From the NCBI GenBank assembly GCA_018715445.1, contig DVLP01000426.1, positions 1 through 14,226 of the forward strand: 14,226 nucleotides of DNA. The letters run 5' to 3'. Under the pieces are notes generated by a model. The model saw nothing but the letters and a program-made list of their open reading frames with translations, was not told the origin of the DNA and made no database searches. This document shows positions 14,093-14,226 of this stretch, one piece after another. Every line of letters begins with the position of its first letter. Within the stretch, counting starts at the first letter, position 1. The DNA comes from Candidatus Avipropionibacterium avicola. GTDB taxonomy: Bacteria; Actinomycetota; Actinomycetes; Propionibacteriales; Propionibacteriaceae. Made by a program: the position numbers and the translations under genes.

Positions 14093-14098
14093 AGCCTA
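14093..14098 (-). promoter_or_regulatory. Leaderless -10 box of the larE-like gene
   Basis: TAGGCT on the minus strand ends 6 nt before GTG 14086, the same geometry as at lysR. The upstream repeat array begins 24 bp further out, overlapping where a -35 would be. No classic -35 hexamer is visible. Confidence 0.4.
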
Positions 14099-14121
14099 GG
14101 CCGACCGCCGGCTCGACTCGA

Positions 14122-14198
14122 CCCCGTCCCGAACCAGCCCCGTCCCGAACCGACCTGTCCCGAACCAGCCCCATCCCGAACCAGCCCGTCCCGAACCA
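14122..14198. repeat. Five-copy 15/16-bp repeat upstream of the larE-like gene
   Basis: TCCCGAACC occurs at 14127, 14143, 14158, 14174 and 14189, with spacing 16, 15, 16 and 15 bp (average 15.5). Between copies is AGCCCCG or a close variant. On the minus strand the units read GGTTCGGGA followed by a G-run, so that strand carries many G3-4 tracts with 2- and 7-nt loops and could fold as a G-quadruplex. The array ends ~24 bp upstream of the larE -10 box. Confidence 0.85.
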
Positions 14199-14226
14199 AA
14201 GCACGCAGCCCGGCGGCGGCTACGAT

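Noticed and set aside
14122..14198. CRISPR array
   Set aside because: The repeats are only ~9-16 bp and contiguous, with no unique 30-40 bp spacers and no cas genes.
14122..14198. tRNA T-arm, suggested by GGTTCGGGA on the minus strand
   Set aside because: No acceptor stem, D-arm or anticodon arm can be built around any copy; the word simply repeats.

Overview
The window is GC-rich bacterial chromosome from an actinobacterium. Supporting evidence is the strong G/C bias at third codon positions, frequent GTG starts, several genes with a TANNNT -10 box 6-8 nt before the start codon (a leaderless arrangement typical of Actinobacteria), a CspB-type cold-shock protein of the mycobacterial kind, and a DUF3027-type protein beside it. 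Propionibacteriaceae or a relative is my guess from overall style; the sequence does not prove it.

Layout. Positions 83-6650 hold three minus-strand genes, read right to left: an RNA 2',3'-cyclic phosphodiesterase/2'-5' RNA ligase family gene (thpR-like), pyruvate carboxylase (pyc), and a large cytosolic protein resembling polysaccharide lyases. The gap between thpR and pyc holds an array of CGTACG palindromes spaced about 10 bp apart and a REP-like palindrome. A TetR-family regulator (6810-7358, plus) diverges from thpR and converges on an AzgA-type purine permease (7443-8975, minus), with a strong bidirectional hairpin terminator between them. Upstream of the permease on the same strand are a DUF3027 gene and a cspB-like gene. 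A LysR regulator (10552-11427, minus) ends in a strong hairpin. It diverges from an MFS exporter (11791-13227, plus) across a 363-bp control region containing two overlapping sigma-70-like promoters, a 20-bp palindrome and a 17-bp dyad. The exporter overlaps tail to tail by 8 bp with a larE-type PP-loop sulfur transferase gene (13220-14086, minus). Upstream of that gene is a five-copy 15/16-bp repeat.

How the genes fit together. Pyruvate carboxylase supplies oxaloacetate (anaplerosis). The permease imports purine bases. The cspB-DUF3027 pair looks like a conserved actinobacterial neighbourhood. The LysR/MFS pair has the classic divergent regulator-target geometry. The larE-like gene is an orphan here: no larA, larB or larC is present in the window.

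The gene content is largely housekeeping, and I see no phage, transposon, CRISPR array, tRNA or rRNA. The least ordinary material is non-coding: the helically phased CGTACG array, the repeat upstream of larE, the LysR/MFS control region, and the recurring leaderless promoters. An in-frame 30-bp minisatellite also lies inside the DUF3027 gene.
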